Assembly (NCBI RefSeq): GCF_030680185.1
Contig: NZ_JAUXVZ010000006.1
Location: forward strand, 1 to 38,742
Direction of reading: 5' to 3'
DNA from: Phenylobacterium sp.
GTDB lineage: Bacteria > Pseudomonadota > Alphaproteobacteria > Caulobacterales > Caulobacteraceae
DNA: 38,742 nucleotides
Shown here: positions 8,760-21,173 of the stretch, piece after piece
How the letters are laid out: each line of letters starts with the position of its first letter
How positions within the stretch are numbered: position 1 is the stretch's first letter
Made by a program: the position numbers and the translations under genes
Notes under the pieces: model-generated
What the model saw: the letters and a program-made list of their open reading frames with translations, nothing else
Databases searched by the model: none
What the model was told of the DNA's origin: nothing

Positions 8760-11700
8760 GCGTGGAAGATCACGTCGAGCCTGAAGCCCCCACCGTCCGT
8801 CGCAAGAGCCTGAGGCGGCGCCTCGCCGTGGGCGCGGTGGTCTTGGTCGCCCTGATCGGCGCCCTGCTTGCGGCCGTGCGCTTCGGCGCCATGGCGCCGC
8901 CGACCCTTGGTCTGATCGAGGCGCGCACCGACGGCCTGGCGATCGGACGGTTTGGCAATCTGAAGATCCAGGGGCTGAGCGGCGACCTGTTCCGCGATTT
9001 CCGGATCCGCAAGCTGACGATCGCCGATGAGGCGGGGGTTTGGCTCGAGGCCGAAAATATCGCCCTGGAATGGAATTATCTCCAACTCCTGCGCCGCCAG
9101 TTCCATGCCGAGCAGCTGACAGCCGAAGAGGTGCGGGTGCTGCGTCGCCCGATCCTGACGCCCAAGAAGGACGAGACCGGCGGTCTGCCGGTCCGCATCG
9201 TCATCGACCAGGCCCGGCTGCGCCTGGCCCTGTCGCCGGAGCTCAGCTACGAGCGCGGCCTCTATGATGTGACCGCCCGTCTCGACATGCGCCGCAAGGG
9301 CCGGGGACAGTCTGGCGAGATCAAGGCGCTGAGCCTGCTGCGCCCGGGCGACCACCTGGACGCTCGCTTCGACCTCGGCAAGACGAGGCCCCTGCTGATC
9401 GACGTCTCGGCCCTGGAGAGCCAGGGCGGCGCCATCGCCGGAACACTCGGCCTGCCGGCCGATCAACCTTTCCGCCTGGAGGTGGACGCCGCCGGCGCCA
9501 TGGCCGAGGGGCGCTTCGAGGCTCTCGCGCAATCGGGGGCGGCCACGCCCTTGCGGGCCAACGGCGGCTGGAATCCGCAAGGGCTGCGGGCCGTGGGTCG
9601 GCTTGCTCTCGACGCCTCAAGCCTGACAGCGCCCCTCGCCGCGCGGCTTGGCCCCCTCGTGACCTTTGATGTCCAGGGCCAGGGCTTGGACGATGGTCTC
9701 TACAACCTCACCGCCAGGCTGGCGGCGGACAATCTGACCCTTCGCGTCGTGGGCCAGGCCCATCCGGGCGAGCGTCGAACCGGCCCGCAGGGGCTTAGTC
9801 TGGTGGCCGAGACAGCTCAGCTTTCGCAGCTCACCGGCGGACCTGAGACCGGGGCGGCGCGGGTGGCCGGCGTGCTGCGGGGCGCCGCCGACGACATGAC
9901 CTTCGTGGGCGAAGCCCGCGCCCAGTCCCTGGCGGCGGCAGGCTACAGCCTTCGCCAGGTGAGCGGGCCGATCGAACTGACCCGTAATCGCCGTGGCGTG
10001 GCCGTGGATGCTGACCTGACCGGCGCAGGCGGCGCGGGCGAGGGCTATCTGGCGGCCCTCCTGGGCGGTGCGCCCACCATGGCGCTGACCGCCGAGCGCC
10101 TGGCCGACGGGCGCATCCTGGTTCGCAACCTTGATGCGGCCGGAACGGGGCTTGAGCTGCGCGCCAGCGGTACGCGGGGCGTGTTTGGAGGCCTGAATGT
10201 TCGAGGCTCGACCAGGCTGTCCAACCTGGCCGCGGCGCGGGCCGGCGCATCGGGACAGGTCAGCTTCAACTGGTCGGCCGAGCGTGGCCGACGGGCCGCT
10301 GAGCCCTGGCGTCTGCGGCTGGATGGCCGGGGCGCCGATCTGGCGACGGGCTATGCGCAGCTCGACCAACTGCTGGGCGCCGCGCCGCGGCTCGAAGCGC
10401 GGGCCAACCTCGCCGGGGGCCGTTTCGCCCTGGAGACCGCGACGCTCAACGGCCAGCGGCTGCAGGCGAAGAGCGCCGGGGTCTATGGTCCCGACGGCGC
10501 CCTGCGTTTCAAGGTGGATTGGAACGCCGAGGGCCCCTTGAGCGCGGGACCTGCGGAGTTCACGGGTGAGGCCGACGGCACAGGCGCCCTGACGGGCACG
10601 CTTGGCGCGCCTCAGCTCGACCTGACGGCCCGCTTCGATGAGATCGACGTGCCCCGCATGCCCCTGCGCGACGCCCAGCTCACCCTGAGCTTTGGCCGCA
10701 GCCGCAGCGCGGGCGCCGCGGGCCAGGTCACCCTGGCGGCCGACAGTCAATACGGGCCGGCGCGGGCCCGGGCCGACTTCGCCCTGCCGGCGTCTGGGGT
10801 CAATCTCAGCGACATCGCCCTTGATGCGGGCGGGGTGACCCTCACCGGCGATCTCACCCTGCGCCAATCGACGCCATCGCGGGCCGACCTCCAACTGGCC
10901 ATCGGTCCTGGCGCCCTCATATCCCGCGGCGAGGTCAGGGGCCGTGTCCAGATCGTCGATGGACCAGAGGCGCCCTTGGCCGACCTGGACCTGGCCGCCC
11001 GCGACGTCGTGCCCGTGGGCATGGACCTCGCCATTGTCGCGGCGCAGCTGACCGCCCGCGGCCCGGTCGATCAACTCGCCTACGATCTCACAGCCAGCGG
11101 CGGCTATTCGGGCGAGCGCTGGAGCGTGACGGGGCAGGGCGCTCTGGCCGAGGCCGAGACCGCTCGAACCCTCACCTTCATGGGCGAGGGCGGTTACGGC
11201 GACCGCGAGATGTCCACCGTTCGGCCGGCCATCTTCCGGTTTGGCGACGGGGTGCGCAGCGGCCAGATTCTGCTGGCGACGTCCGACAGCGGGCGGATCA
11301 ATATCGACGCCCGGCTTGCCGGCGCGCTGGCCGAGATCGAGGCGCAGATCACCAATGTCGGCCTCGACGTCCTCAATCCCGATCTGGCGGGACGGGTGAA
11401 CGCCGATCTCAGCCTTTCGGGCCGGGGGGACGAGCTTGTGGGCTCCGTCGGCGCTCGCCTGATCGACGCCCGCGGGCGGGGCGCGCCGCGCGCTCAGGGC
11501 CTGGATGCGACCCTCGAAGCGGTCCTCAATGACGATGTCCTGACGATCAAGGCCGGGGCGACCAACGAACAGGGCCTGCGGGCCGAAGCCGATCTGTCCC
11601 TGCCCACCGTGGCCTCGGCCAAGCCCCTGCGGCTGGCGATCAATCGTCAGGCCCAGGTGCGGGGGCGGGTCTTCGCCGAGGGGGATGTAGAGCCCCTCTG

Positions 11701-12940
11701 GGCGCTGCTGATCGACGGGGACCGGACGCTTGGCGGGCGCGTGCGCTTGAACGGACAGATCGCCGGGACCCTGGCCGACCCCGTGCTCACCGGCGACGCG
11801 GCGATGGAGAACGGCCGCTTCGATGACGCGCCGACAGGCCTCAGCCTGCGGCAGATCAATGTCAGCGCCGCCCTGGCGGAGCGAACCATCGAGGTCAGTG
11901 AAGCCCGCGCCGTCGACGGCGTCGGCGGCCGCCTCGACGGATCTGGCCAGATCAGCCTGTATCGCGGCGGCGTCTCGGGCTTCCGGCTGCGGCTGAACGG
12001 CTTCCGGCTGATCGACAATGACATCGCAGAGGCCGACGCCAGCGGCGAGGTCACCATCAACCGCAATGCAGAGGGGCGTGTCCGCCTGTCTGGCGACCTC
12101 ACCATCGACCAGGCCGAGGTCGCGGCCAACCCGCCGACGCCGTCCGGTGTGGTCTCTATCGATGTCGTTGAGCGCAACCGCCCCCTGGAGCTGGATCTGA
12201 AGCAGAACCTGCGGGCGGCGCCCCCGCGTCGTGGCGACGGCTGGGCCCTGGATGTGAAGCTGAATGCGCCCCGGGGCGTCTTCATCCGCGGCCGTGGCCT
12301 GGACGTGGAAATGTCGCTGGACGCCGCCGTCACGGGCTCCACCTCCCGGCCCATCCTGTCGGGAGAGGCGCGCGTGGTGCGGGGCGACTATGAGTTCGCC
12401 GGCAAACGCTTCGAGTTCGATCAACGCGGCGTGGTGCACCTGTCCACCTCGCCGCAGAACATCCGCCTCGACCTGACCGCCACCCGCGACGACCCGGCGC
12501 TGACAGCGGTCATCCGGGTCAGCGGCACGGCCGCCAAGCCGAGCATCCGCCTGACCTCCACGCCGGTGCTGCCGGACGACGAGGTTCTGTCCCAGGTGCT
12601 GTTTGGTCGATCGGCGTCCCAGCTTTCGACCATCGAGGCGGCGCAACTGGCCTCGGCCCTCTCGTCGCTGGCCGGCGGCGGCGGGTTCGACATCGTCGGC
12701 AACCTGCGGGAATTTGCGGGCCTGGACCGGCTAAGTCTTGGCGGAGACGAGGCGTCTGGCGTGACGGTGGCCGGGGGCAAGTACCTGACCGACGACGTCT
12801 ATCTGGAGATCATTGGCGGCGGGCGTGAGAGCGCGACGGCCCAGGTCGAGTGGCAGGTCCGGCGCAATCTCTCGATCGTTTCCCGGCTCACCGGCGAGGG
12901 CGACAGCCGCCTGGCCGTGCGCTGGCGGCGCGACTACTGA
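8756..12940 (+). CDS. tamB: Translocation and assembly module protein TamB
   Basis: This is a 1394-residue AsmA-like protein. A TTG at 8756 overlaps the tamA stop; a GTG two codons on is an equal candidate. One N-terminal transmembrane helix (LAVGAVVLVALIGALLAAV, about residues 22-42) anchors it in the inner membrane. A very long repetitive beta-rich region follows, which in this family forms a hydrophobic-groove beta-taco across the periplasm. The C-terminal DUF490/TamB domain is clear (DEVLSQVLFGRSASQLS, later GGKYLTDDVYLEI), ending RWRRDY. TamB pairs with TamA and is implicated in lipid transport and barrel assembly. The coding end overlaps the convergent phhA by 7 bases. A long minus-strand open frame through this gene is only a GC-driven shadow. 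Confidence 0.93.
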   Translation: MSVEDHVEPEAPTVRRKSLRRRLAVGAVVLVALIGALLAAVRFGAMAPPTLGLIEARTDGLAIGRFGNLKIQGLSGDLFRDFRIRKLTIADEAGVWLEAENIALEWNYLQLLRRQFHAEQLTAEEVRVLRRPILTPKKDETGGLPVRIVIDQARLRLALSPELSYERGLYDVTARLDMRRKGRGQSGEIKALSLLRPGDHLDARFDLGKTRPLLIDVSALESQGGAIAGTLGLPADQPFRLEVDAAGAMAEGRFEALAQSGAATPLRANGGWNPQGLRAVGRLALDASSLTAPLAARLGPLVTFDVQGQGLDDGLYNLTARLAADNLTLRVVGQAHPGERRTGPQGLSLVAETAQLSQLTGGPETGAARVAGVLRGAADDMTFVGEARAQSLAAAGYSLRQVSGPIELTRNRRGVAVDADLTGAGGAGEGYLAALLGGAPTMALTAERLADGRILVRNLDAAGTGLELRASGTRGVFGGLNVRGSTRLSNLAAARAGASGQVSFNWSAERGRRAAEPWRLRLDGRGADLATGYAQLDQLLGAAPRLEARANLAGGRFALETATLNGQRLQAKSAGVYGPDGALRFKVDWNAEGPLSAGPAEFTGEADGTGALTGTLGAPQLDLTARFDEIDVPRMPLRDAQLTLSFGRSRSAGAAGQVTLAADSQYGPARARADFALPASGVNLSDIALDAGGVTLTGDLTLRQSTPSRADLQLAIGPGALISRGEVRGRVQIVDGPEAPLADLDLAARDVVPVGMDLAIVAAQLTARGPVDQLAYDLTASGGYSGERWSVTGQGALAEAETARTLTFMGEGGYGDREMSTVRPAIFRFGDGVRSGQILLATSDSGRINIDARLAGALAEIEAQITNVGLDVLNPDLAGRVNADLSLSGRGDELVGSVGARLIDARGRGAPRAQGLDATLEAVLNDDVLTIKAGATNEQGLRAEADLSLPTVASAKPLRLAINRQAQVRGRVFAEGDVEPLWALLIDGDRTLGGRVRLNGQIAGTLADPVLTGDAAMENGRFDDAPTGLSLRQINVSAALAERTIEVSEARAVDGVGGRLDGSGQISLYRGGVSGFRLRLNGFRLIDNDIAEADASGEVTINRNAEGRVRLSGDLTIDQAEVAANPPTPSGVVSIDVVERNRPLELDLKQNLRAAPPRRGDGWALDVKLNAPRGVFIRGRGLDVEMSLDAAVTGSTSRPILSGEARVVRGDYEFAGKRFEFDQRGVVHLSTSPQNIRLDLTATRDDPALTAVIRVSGTAAKPSIRLTSTPVLPDDEVLSQVLFGRSASQLSTIEAAQLASALSSLAGGGGFDIVGNLREFAGLDRLSLGGDEASGVTVAGGKYLTDDVYLEIIGGGRESATAQVEWQVRRNLSIVSRLTGEGDSRLAVRWRRDY

Positions 12941-13803
12941 GGCGCCGGACGGCCCTGGTGATAGGCCTGGTCGCCCCGGTGGACGACGGTGTCCTCGGCG
13001 GTCACCTCGCCGATGGGGATGTCCTCCATCGCCTCGAGCTGGCGGTAGAGGGGCGCGAACTCCTGCAGGCTGGCCTGCAGAAGATCCTCGAGCGAGGGGA
13101 TCACGAAATAGGTCGGCTGGAAGTCGTCGATCCGGTAGGGCGTGCGCATCACCCGCATCAGATCGAAAGCCAGGCGGTGGGGAGACGTGTCTTCGAGGCT
13201 GAACGTCGTCTCGGCGTGGGATGAGACGATACCGGCGCCATAGATCCTGAGGCCCTGCGGCGTCTGCATCAGGCCAAACTCCACCGTATGCCAGTAGAGC
13301 CGTGCGAGATGGGCCAGATGGCCCTGGCTGAAGGCGCGCAGACCGCCGCGGCCATAGGCGGCCATATAGTCGGCGAAGACCGGATCGGTCAGCATCGGCA
13401 CGTGGCCGAACACGTCGTGGAAGACGTCTGGCTCCTGAAGGTAGTCCAGTTGGTCTGGCCCGCGGATGAAACGTCCGGCGGGGAAGCGCCGATGGGCGAG
13501 ATGCTCGAAGAAGACCTCGTCGGGGACCAGGCCCGGAACCGCCACCACCCGCCATCCGGTCAGGCGCTCCAGCTCGACATTGATTCGGGCGAAGTCGGGT
13601 ATGCCGCCGCGATGCAGGTCCAGGGCGTCCAGTCCGCGGAGGAATGGCGCGCAGGCCCGGTCGCGCAGCAGGCGCGTCTGTCGCTCATAGAGGGTGGTCC
13701 AGACCTGATGGTCGGCGGCGCTATAGGTGTTCCAGCCCTGGTCGATCGTCCAGTCAGCCGCCGCGCCCGCGGGTGGATTATGGGATTTGACGCGCTCGCT
13801 CAT
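12934..13803 (-). CDS. phhA: Phenylalanine 4-monooxygenase
   Basis: This is a 289-residue pterin-dependent hydroxylase converting phenylalanine to tyrosine with tetrahydrobiopterin-like cofactor and O2. The iron facial triad is complete: His129 and His134 in DVFHDVFGHVPML and Glu175 in WHTVEFGL. Length and the N-terminal WTIDQ(G)W and RQ blocks match the bacterial single-domain form, with no ACT regulatory domain. It starts at the ATG at 13803, without a strong ribosome site. It lies 81 bases downstream of hspQ on the same strand and overlaps tamB convergently by 7 bases. No pterin carbinolamine dehydratase gene is adjacent. It probably serves phenylalanine catabolism and is likely expressed from its own promoter. 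Confidence 0.96.
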   Translation of the reverse strand: MSERVKSHNPPAGAAADWTIDQGWNTYSAADHQVWTTLYERQTRLLRDRACAPFLRGLDALDLHRGGIPDFARINVELERLTGWRVVAVPGLVPDEVFFEHLAHRRFPAGRFIRGPDQLDYLQEPDVFHDVFGHVPMLTDPVFADYMAAYGRGGLRAFSQGHLAHLARLYWHTVEFGLMQTPQGLRIYGAGIVSSHAETTFSLEDTSPHRLAFDLMRVMRTPYRIDDFQPTYFVIPSLEDLLQASLQEFAPLYRQLEAMEDIPIGEVTAEDTVVHRGDQAYHQGRPAPQ

Positions 13804-13884
13804 GAGGCGAGGATGCGCGGGGTCTGGCGAAAAATCCGTTCGAAATGGCCGCGATAGCCGGCCCCTCCGGGTTGGAAATTGCGT

Positions 13885-14214
13885 CTAGTGGCCGATCCTT
13901 GGGCGAAGCGTGTAGTGGTCGCCCTTGAAGGCGCCAAACAGAACGGCGGCCTGCGGGTGCCCCACGGGTTCACCGCTCTCGTCGGGCAGCAGGTTCTGCT
14001 CGGAAACATAGGCCACGTAGGCGCTTTCCTGGTTCTCGGCGAGCAGGTGGTAGAAGGGCTGGTTCTTGTGCGGCCGCACGTCAGGCGGGATCGACAACCA
14101 CCAGTCCTCACTGTTGGCGAACTCAGGATCAACGTCGAAAATCACCCCGCGGAACGGGAAGATGCGGTGGCGCACGACCTGACCGATGGCGTATTTGGCG
14201 CAACGAGGTTCCAT
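13885..14214 (-). CDS. hspQ: Heat shock protein HspQ (YccV-like hemimethylated-DNA-binding family)
   Basis: This is a 109-residue protein with the family's opening KYAIGQVVRHRIFPFRGVIF, then DVDPEF, a PPWYH-like QPFYHLL, and YVAYVSEQNLLPD. In enterobacteria HspQ is heat-induced, binds hemimethylated oriC in vitro, and acts as a specificity factor for Lon protease. In alphaproteobacteria the gene is common but less studied. It diverges from ppx across 164 bp. No sigma-32-type promoter is convincing in that gap. The ATG at 14214 is the only reasonable start. Confidence 0.88.
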   Translation of the reverse strand: MEPRCAKYAIGQVVRHRIFPFRGVIFDVDPEFANSEDWWLSIPPDVRPHKNQPFYHLLAENQESAYVAYVSEQNLLPDESGEPVGHPQAAVLFGAFKGDHYTLRPRIGH

Positions 14215-14378
14215 GACAATCTTTTATGCACCACGTTTTCTGACCGGGAGGTGAACGTAGTCATCCTGTCACACTGTGCAAGGCGACGCCTTTCGGTGGG
14301 CGAACGGCCTTGCTACAGTCGCCTCTGAAATGAGCCGGTCGCTTTTTTGGCCGACGGCAAGGGGACAGGTGGCGGTCC

Positions 14379-15475
14379 ATGTCTGAGGCGCCGAGAGCGC
14401 CCGACACCAGGTTGCGTGCGCGGGACAGAACGACGAAGGACGGGCCGTGCTATGCCGCGCTCGATCTGGGCACGAACAATTGCCGCCTGCTGATCGCCAC
14501 GCCGGCGGCCTCAGGTTTCCGGGTGGTCGAAGCCTATTCGCGAATCGTCCGCCTGGGCGAAGGCCTGTCCCAGACGGGCCGGCTGTCGGAGGCCGCCATG
14601 GATCGGGCGCTCGCCGCCCTCTCAGTCAGCGCGGAAAAGGTCCGCCGTCGCCGGGTGGTCAAGCTGCGCGCCGTGGCCACCCAGGCCTGTCGTTCAGCCG
14701 AGAATGGCGAGGCGTTCATCGCCCGCGTCGCCGAGGAAACTGGGCTCAATCTTCAGGTGATCACCCCGCAGGAAGAGGCCCGCCTCTCGGTGGCCGGCTG
14801 TCTGGGCCTGCTCGACCATAAGGCGCAGGCCGCCCTGGTGGTCGATGTCGGCGGCGGATCGACGGAGATGTCCTGGGTCGATTTGACGGGCGCGGAGGCC
14901 GAAATCGACCGCATCCCGCCGATCAAGGCCTGGCTGTCCATCCCGATCGGCGTGGTCACCCTGGCCGAGCGGTTTCCCGAGGGCGAGATGGCCACCGAAT
15001 CCTGGTTCCGGGCCATGGTCGAGACGGTGAAGGCCGAGATCTCGGCCTTCAAGCGCGCCGACCCCCTGCGGCCGATCTTCGAGGCCGACGCCGCCCACCT
15101 CATCGGCACGTCCGGCGCCATCACCAGTCTGGCCGGGATGCACCTGGGTCTTGAGCGCTATGACCGTTCACAGGTGGACGGCATCTGGATGACCCGGGAT
15201 CAGTGCGACGGGGCCGCCCAGATGCTGCTGGCCCTGACGGCGGCCCAGCGGGCGCAACAGCCCTGCATCGGACCTGATCGGGCCGATCTGGTCCTGGCCG
15301 GCGCGGCAATCCTGCAGGCTGTGCAGGAGCTCTGGCCCTGTTCGCGGGTGCGGGTGGCCGACCGAGGCCTGCGTGAAGGCGTGCTCATGTCGCTGATGTC
15401 GGATAAGGGCGGACGGCGCCGTCGGCGCCGCGGCCCCCGCCGCCGTCGCAGCGGGGCGCGATCCAAGGTGGAAGC

Positions 15476-15479
<4 letters not shown>
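14379..15479 (+). CDS. ppx: Exopolyphosphatase / Ppx-GppA family phosphatase
   Basis: This is a 366-residue actin-fold phosphatase. The phosphate-1 motif reads AALDLGTNNCRLLIA (about residues 26-40) and the second phosphate/glycine motif VVDVGGGSTEMSW (about residues 149-161). The Thr and Asn of the first motif and the Glu of the second match catalytic positions of the Ppx/GppA family, which hydrolyses polyphosphate or (p)ppGpp. The length is that of the short two-domain form without the HD-like C-terminal domain of E. coli Ppx. The C-terminus is a very basic tail with runs of six and four arginines. Its stop overlaps the rlmE start as ATGA, so the two are translationally coupled. The exact substrate cannot be told from sequence. 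Confidence 0.9.
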
Positions 15480-17762
<2,283 letters not shown>

Positions 17763-17765
17763 TCC

Positions 17766-18161
17766 ATGGCGATGGCGGTGGAACTTCAGCTTCTGGCGGC
17801 GGCGGTGGTCATTGGCCTCATCCAGCTCCTCTGGGGCGCGGCTGCGGCCCGGCGCCAGCAGGGGCTGAAGTGGGCCGCCGGCCCCCGGGACGAGGCGCGG
17901 CCGCTCGATGGCGTGGCCGCGCGCCTCGACCGGGCGCTGCGCAACTTCCTGGAGACCTTCCCCTTCTTCGCCGCGGCCGTGATCGTGGCCTATCTCGGCG
18001 GCAAGCTCGGCGATCTGACGCTTTGGGGCAGCGCGCTCTATGTGGCGGGGCGGGCGGTCTATGTTCCTCTCTATGCGGCAGGGATTCCCCTGGTGCGGAG
18101 CCTAGCCTGGTTTGCCGCGATGATCGGCCTGATCCTGGTCGTCGCGGCGATTTTCCTGTGA
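17766..18161 (+). CDS. MAPEG family integral membrane protein
   Basis: This is a 131-residue protein with about four transmembrane helices (roughly residues 7-26, 60-80, 85-108 and 112-131). The family pattern GPRDE...ARLDRALRNFLETFPFF lies between the first and second helices. MAPEG proteins include glutathione-dependent membrane enzymes of eicosanoid and detoxification metabolism; most bacterial members have no assigned substrate. The ATG is 3 bases after the guaB stop and a second ATG lies two codons on. The placement inside the gua cluster suggests cotranscription rather than a purine role. Confidence 0.85.
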   Translation: MAMAVELQLLAAAVVIGLIQLLWGAAAARRQQGLKWAAGPRDEARPLDGVAARLDRALRNFLETFPFFAAAVIVAYLGGKLGDLTLWGSALYVAGRAVYVPLYAAGIPLVRSLAWFAAMIGLILVVAAIFL

Positions 18162-18170
18162 GGCGAGCCT

Positions 18171-19451
18171 TTGCGTGACGGCGGACGGCTGGCTGCGGCC
18201 ATCGAGGTTCTGGACGATATCGAGACCCGTCATCGCCCCGCGCGTCTGGCCCTGAAGACCTGGGGCGAGCGGTCGCGGTTTGCGGGCTCGAAGGACCGCG
18301 CCTTTGTCTCGGGCCTTGTGCTCGACGTGCTGCGCAAGCGCCGCTCCCTGGCCTGGCGCATGGGCGCCGACAACAATCGGGCCGCCGCCATCGGCGCCCT
18401 GAAATTCGAGTGGGGCTGGACGAGCCGCGCGGTCGCCGAGGCCTGCGCCGATGCTGACCATGGCCCTGGCGCGCTCACCGAGGCCGAGGCCGCCGCCCTG
18501 GAGGCGCCCGCTGACCTGACCGCCGCGCCCGATCCGGTGCGCGGCGACTATCCCGACTGGCTGGACGAGGATCTTGGCCGGGCGTTCGGCGACCGCCGTG
18601 TCGAGGAAGCCCAGGCCCTGGCCGAGCGCGCGCCGGTGGATCTGCGGGTCAATCTGCTGAAGACCGACACAGTGCGCGCGATGAAGGCCCTCTCGCCCCT
18701 GGGGCCGGAGAGCGTCGAACTGCTGGAGGGCGCCATCCGGTTGCCGGCGCCTGACCCGGCCCGTCGCGCCGGCGCGGTGGAGACCATTCCCGCCTTCTCC
18801 AAGGGCTGGTTCGAGGTTCAGGACCTGGGCTCACAGATCGCGGCGTCCTGCGCCGGCGAGGTGAAGGGCCGCCAGGTCCTCGACCTCTGCGCCGGCGGCG
18901 GCGGCAAGACCCTCGCGCTCGCCTCGGCCATGGGCAATACGGGCCAGATCTACGCCTATGACTCCGACGCCCGGCGCCTGACCGATACGATCCGCCGTGG
19001 GGAACGGGCAGGGGTTCGCAACCTGCAGATCCGCTCGCCGGTGAACCCCGAGCCATTGGCCGGCCTGGAAGGCAAGATGGACGTAGTGTTCATCGACGCG
19101 CCCTGTTCCGGCTCCGGCTCCTGGCGCCGCCATCCCGACACCAAGTGGCGGCTGAGTCCCGAGGCGCTGGAGCGCCGCCTGGCCGATCAGGATGCGGTGC
19201 TGGACACCGGCGCGACCTTCGCCAAGGTGGGCGGCCGGCTGATCTATGTGACCTGTTCGATCCTGCCGCAGGAGGACGAGGATCGGGTCGCAGCCTTCCT
19301 CGCCCGTCAGGACGGCGACTTCGTCGTCCTCCCCGCCACCGACCGCCCCGAACTCAGCCCGTGGCTTACGCCGCAGGGCTATCTCCGCCTCACGCCTGCG
19401 GGCGCTGGGACCGATGGCTTCTTCGTCGCCGTGCTGGAGCGCGCGCGATAA
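18171..19451 (+). CDS. RsmB/NOP-family rRNA (cytosine-5) methyltransferase
   Basis: This 426-residue protein has an N-terminal NusB-like region (about 1-130) and a Rossmann methyltransferase domain. The SAM motif is [14 protein letters not shown]. The two catalytic cysteines are Cys312 in [15 protein letters not shown] and Cys362 in [13 protein letters not shown], as in the m5C RNA methyltransferases. The TTG start at 18171 follows a GAGGCGAG site and lies 9 bases after the MAPEG stop. E. coli RsmB modifies C967 of 16S rRNA; the same target is plausible here, but alphaproteobacteria carry several NOP-family paralogues and this one sits away from fmt and def. It is 26 bases ahead of guaA. Confidence 0.88.
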   Translation: MRDGGRLAAAIEVLDDIETRHRPARLALKTWGERSRFAGSKDRAFVSGLVLDVLRKRRSLAWRMGADNNRAAAIGALKFEWGWTSRAVAEACADADHGPGALTEAEAAALEAPADLTAAPDPVRGDYPDWLDEDLGRAFGDRRVEEAQALAERAPVDLRVNLLKTDTVRAMKALSPLGPESVELLEGAIRLPAPDPARRAGAVETIPAFSKGWFEVQDLGSQIAASCAGEVKGRQVLDLCAGGGGKTLALASAMGNTGQIYAYDSDARRLTDTIRRGERAGVRNLQIRSPVNPEPLAGLEGKMDVVFIDAPCSGSGSWRRHPDTKWRLSPEALERRLADQDAVLDTGATFAKVGGRLIYVTCSILPQEDEDRVAAFLARQDGDFVVLPATDRPELSPWLTPQGYLRLTPAGAGTDGFFVAVLERAR

Positions 19452-19477
19452 CCCGACCGACTTGCCAAGGCTTCGCC

Positions 19478-21046
19478 ATGACCGAGCTTCTCGAACCCAA
19501 CCACGAACGCGTCCTGATCGTCGATTTCGGCAGCCAGGTGACCCAGCTGATCGCCCGGCGCCTGCGTGAGAACGGCGTCTATTGCGAGATCCACCCCTAC
19601 GACAAGATCGAGGAGATGCTCGACGTCTTCGCACCCAAGGCGGTGATCCTGTCCGGCGGTCCGGCCAGCGCCCATGAGGACGAGGCGCCTAAGGTCACGC
19701 CGCGGGTCTTCGAGCTCGGCGTGCCGGTGCTGGGCATCTGCTATGGCGAGATGCACATGTGCGCCGAACTGGGCGGCGCGGTGGAGAGCGGCCACCACCG
19801 GGAATTCGGCCGGGCCGAGATCCTGATCGAGCGGGAAAGCCCGCTGCTGGAGGGCCTGGGCGGCGTGGGCGCCAAGGAAACCGTCTGGATGAGCCACGGC
19901 GACAAGATCACCGCCATCCCCGAGGGCTTTCACGTCGTGGCCGCCTCGGAGGGCTCGCCCTTCGCGGTGATCGCCGATGAGGGGCGTCGCTTCTATGGCA
20001 TCCAGTTCCATCCGGAGGTCGCCCATACGCCCCGCGGCGCGCTGATCCTGCGCAACTTCACCCACAAGATCGCCGGCCTGACCGGCGACTGGACCATGGC
20101 TTCGTTCCGCCAGGAGATGGTCGAGCGCATCCGCGAGCAGGTGGGCGAGGGCAAGGTGATCTGCGGCCTATCCGGCGGGGTGGATTCCTCGGTGGCCGCG
20201 GTGCTGATCCATGAGGCTATCGGCGACCAGCTGACCTGCGTTTTCGTGGACACCGGCCTGTTGCGGCACAACGAGGCCGAACAGGTCGTGACCATGTTCC
20301 GCGACCACTACAACATCCCGCTGATCCATGTGGACGCTGGCGAGCAGTTCCTGGGGGAGTTGGCCGGGGTCACCGACCCGGAGACCAAGCGCAAGACCAT
20401 CGGACGGCTGTTCGTCGACGTGTTCGACCGGGAGGCGGCCAAGATCGAGGGCGCCGCCTTCCTGGCCCAGGGCACCCTCTATCCTGATGTGATCGAGAGC
20501 GTCTCGGCCCGCGGCGGCCCCTCGGCGGTAATCAAGAGCCACCACAATGTCGGCGGCCTGCCCGACTATATGAAGCTCAAGCTGGTCGAGCCCCTGCGCG
20601 AGCTGTTCAAGGACGAGGTCCGCGCCCTGGGCGTCGAGCTTGGCCTGCCGCCGGCCTTCGTTGGCCGCCATCCCTTCCCGGGGCCGGGCCTGGCCATCCG
20701 CATCCCGGGCGAGATCACGCCCGAGGCCGTCGCCGTCCTGCAGCAGGCCGACGCCATCTATCTCGACGAGATCCGCAAGGCCGGGCTCTACGACTCCATC
20801 TGGCAGGCCTTCGCCGTGCTGCTGCCGGTGAAGACCGTCGGCGTCATGGGCGACGCCCGCACCTATGAGAACGTCTGCGCCCTGCGCGCCGTCACCTCTA
20901 CCGACGGCATGACCGCCGATTTCTTCGAGTTCCCCTGGGAGGTCCTGGGCAAGGCCGCCACCCGGATCATCAACGAGGTCCGCGGCGTCAACCGCGTCGT
21001 CTACGACGTGACCTCGAAACCCCCCGGCACGATCGAGTGGGAATGA
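19478..21046 (+). CDS. guaA: GMP synthase (glutamine-hydrolysing)
   Basis: This 522-residue enzyme aminates XMP to GMP. The class I glutamine amidotransferase domain carries the nucleophile Cys88 in GICYGEMHM and its His-Glu partner in FHPEVAHT. The ATP-pyrophosphatase domain has the PP-loop SGGVDSS (residues 232-238), and the C-terminal dimerisation domain ends KPPGTIEWE. The ATG at 19478 has AAGG 10 bases upstream; the frame is open much further up, but only as a shadow of the methyltransferase gene. The residues after Cys-Tyr-Gly differ from the more common GEQ or GMQ. The gene is intact, as expected when an element integrates at its 3' end and restores the last codons. Confidence 0.98.
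   Translation: MTELLEPNHERVLIVDFGSQVTQLIARRLRENGVYCEIHPYDKIEEMLDVFAPKAVILSGGPASAHEDEAPKVTPRVFELGVPVLGICYGEMHMCAELGGAVESGHHREFGRAEILIERESPLLEGLGGVGAKETVWMSHGDKITAIPEGFHVVAASEGSPFAVIADEGRRFYGIQFHPEVAHTPRGALILRNFTHKIAGLTGDWTMASFRQEMVERIREQVGEGKVICGLSGGVDSSVAAVLIHEAIGDQLTCVFVDTGLLRHNEAEQVVTMFRDHYNIPLIHVDAGEQFLGELAGVTDPETKRKTIGRLFVDVFDREAAKIEGAAFLAQGTLYPDVIESVSARGGPSAVIKSHHNVGGLPDYMKLKLVEPLRELFKDEVRALGVELGLPPAFVGRHPFPGPGLAIRIPGEITPEAVAVLQQADAIYLDEIRKAGLYDSIWQAFAVLLPVKTVGVMGDARTYENVCALRAVTSTDGMTADFFEFPWEVLGKAATRIINEVRGVNRVVYDVTSKPPGTIEWE
21022..21046 (+). other. Candidate attachment site (guaA 3' end)
   Basis: The last codons of guaA are a known integration target for P4-type integrases in many proteobacteria, and such an integrase starts 294 bases downstream. 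No second copy of this segment was found elsewhere in the window, so the matching end of the element should be to the right of 38742. Exact core limits cannot be set from one copy. Confidence 0.5.
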
Positions 21047-21049
21047 TTT

Positions 21050-21066
21050 AGGGCCCTTTGGGCCTA
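21050..21066 (+). terminator. Weak hairpin after guaA
   Basis: GGCCC, TTT loop and GGGCC form a 5-bp stem (extendable to TA/TA with one bulged G) 5 bases after the guaA stop. There is no T-run, so termination activity is uncertain. Confidence 0.3.
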
Positions 21067-21173
21067 TCGGCAACTTTCGCCAGATCGCACCTAAGCCACT
21101 GAAATAAAAAAGCTATCCCTCGCTATCTATCGAGATCAATCGGGGTGCAGCGGCTCGCGCGGACGGTCTGCGC

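Noticed and set aside
9617..12646. A 1009-codon open frame on the minus strand inside tamB
   Set aside because: It mirrors a high-GC gene, contains no recognisable domain, and tamB on the plus strand has clear family motifs from end to end. The same applies to long antisense frames in guaB (16431-17714), the HipA fusion (23363-24658) and res (32143-33558).
14334..14358. A hairpin with six T residues ahead of ppx, as a terminator
   Set aside because: The T-run lies in the loop, not after the stem, and the stem is only about 7 bp with a bulge.
19145..19477. An N-terminal extension of GuaA of 111 residues
   Set aside because: It overlaps the methyltransferase gene in another frame, is Arg/Gly/Pro-rich shadow sequence, and the ATG at 19478 has a ribosome site and matches the family start.
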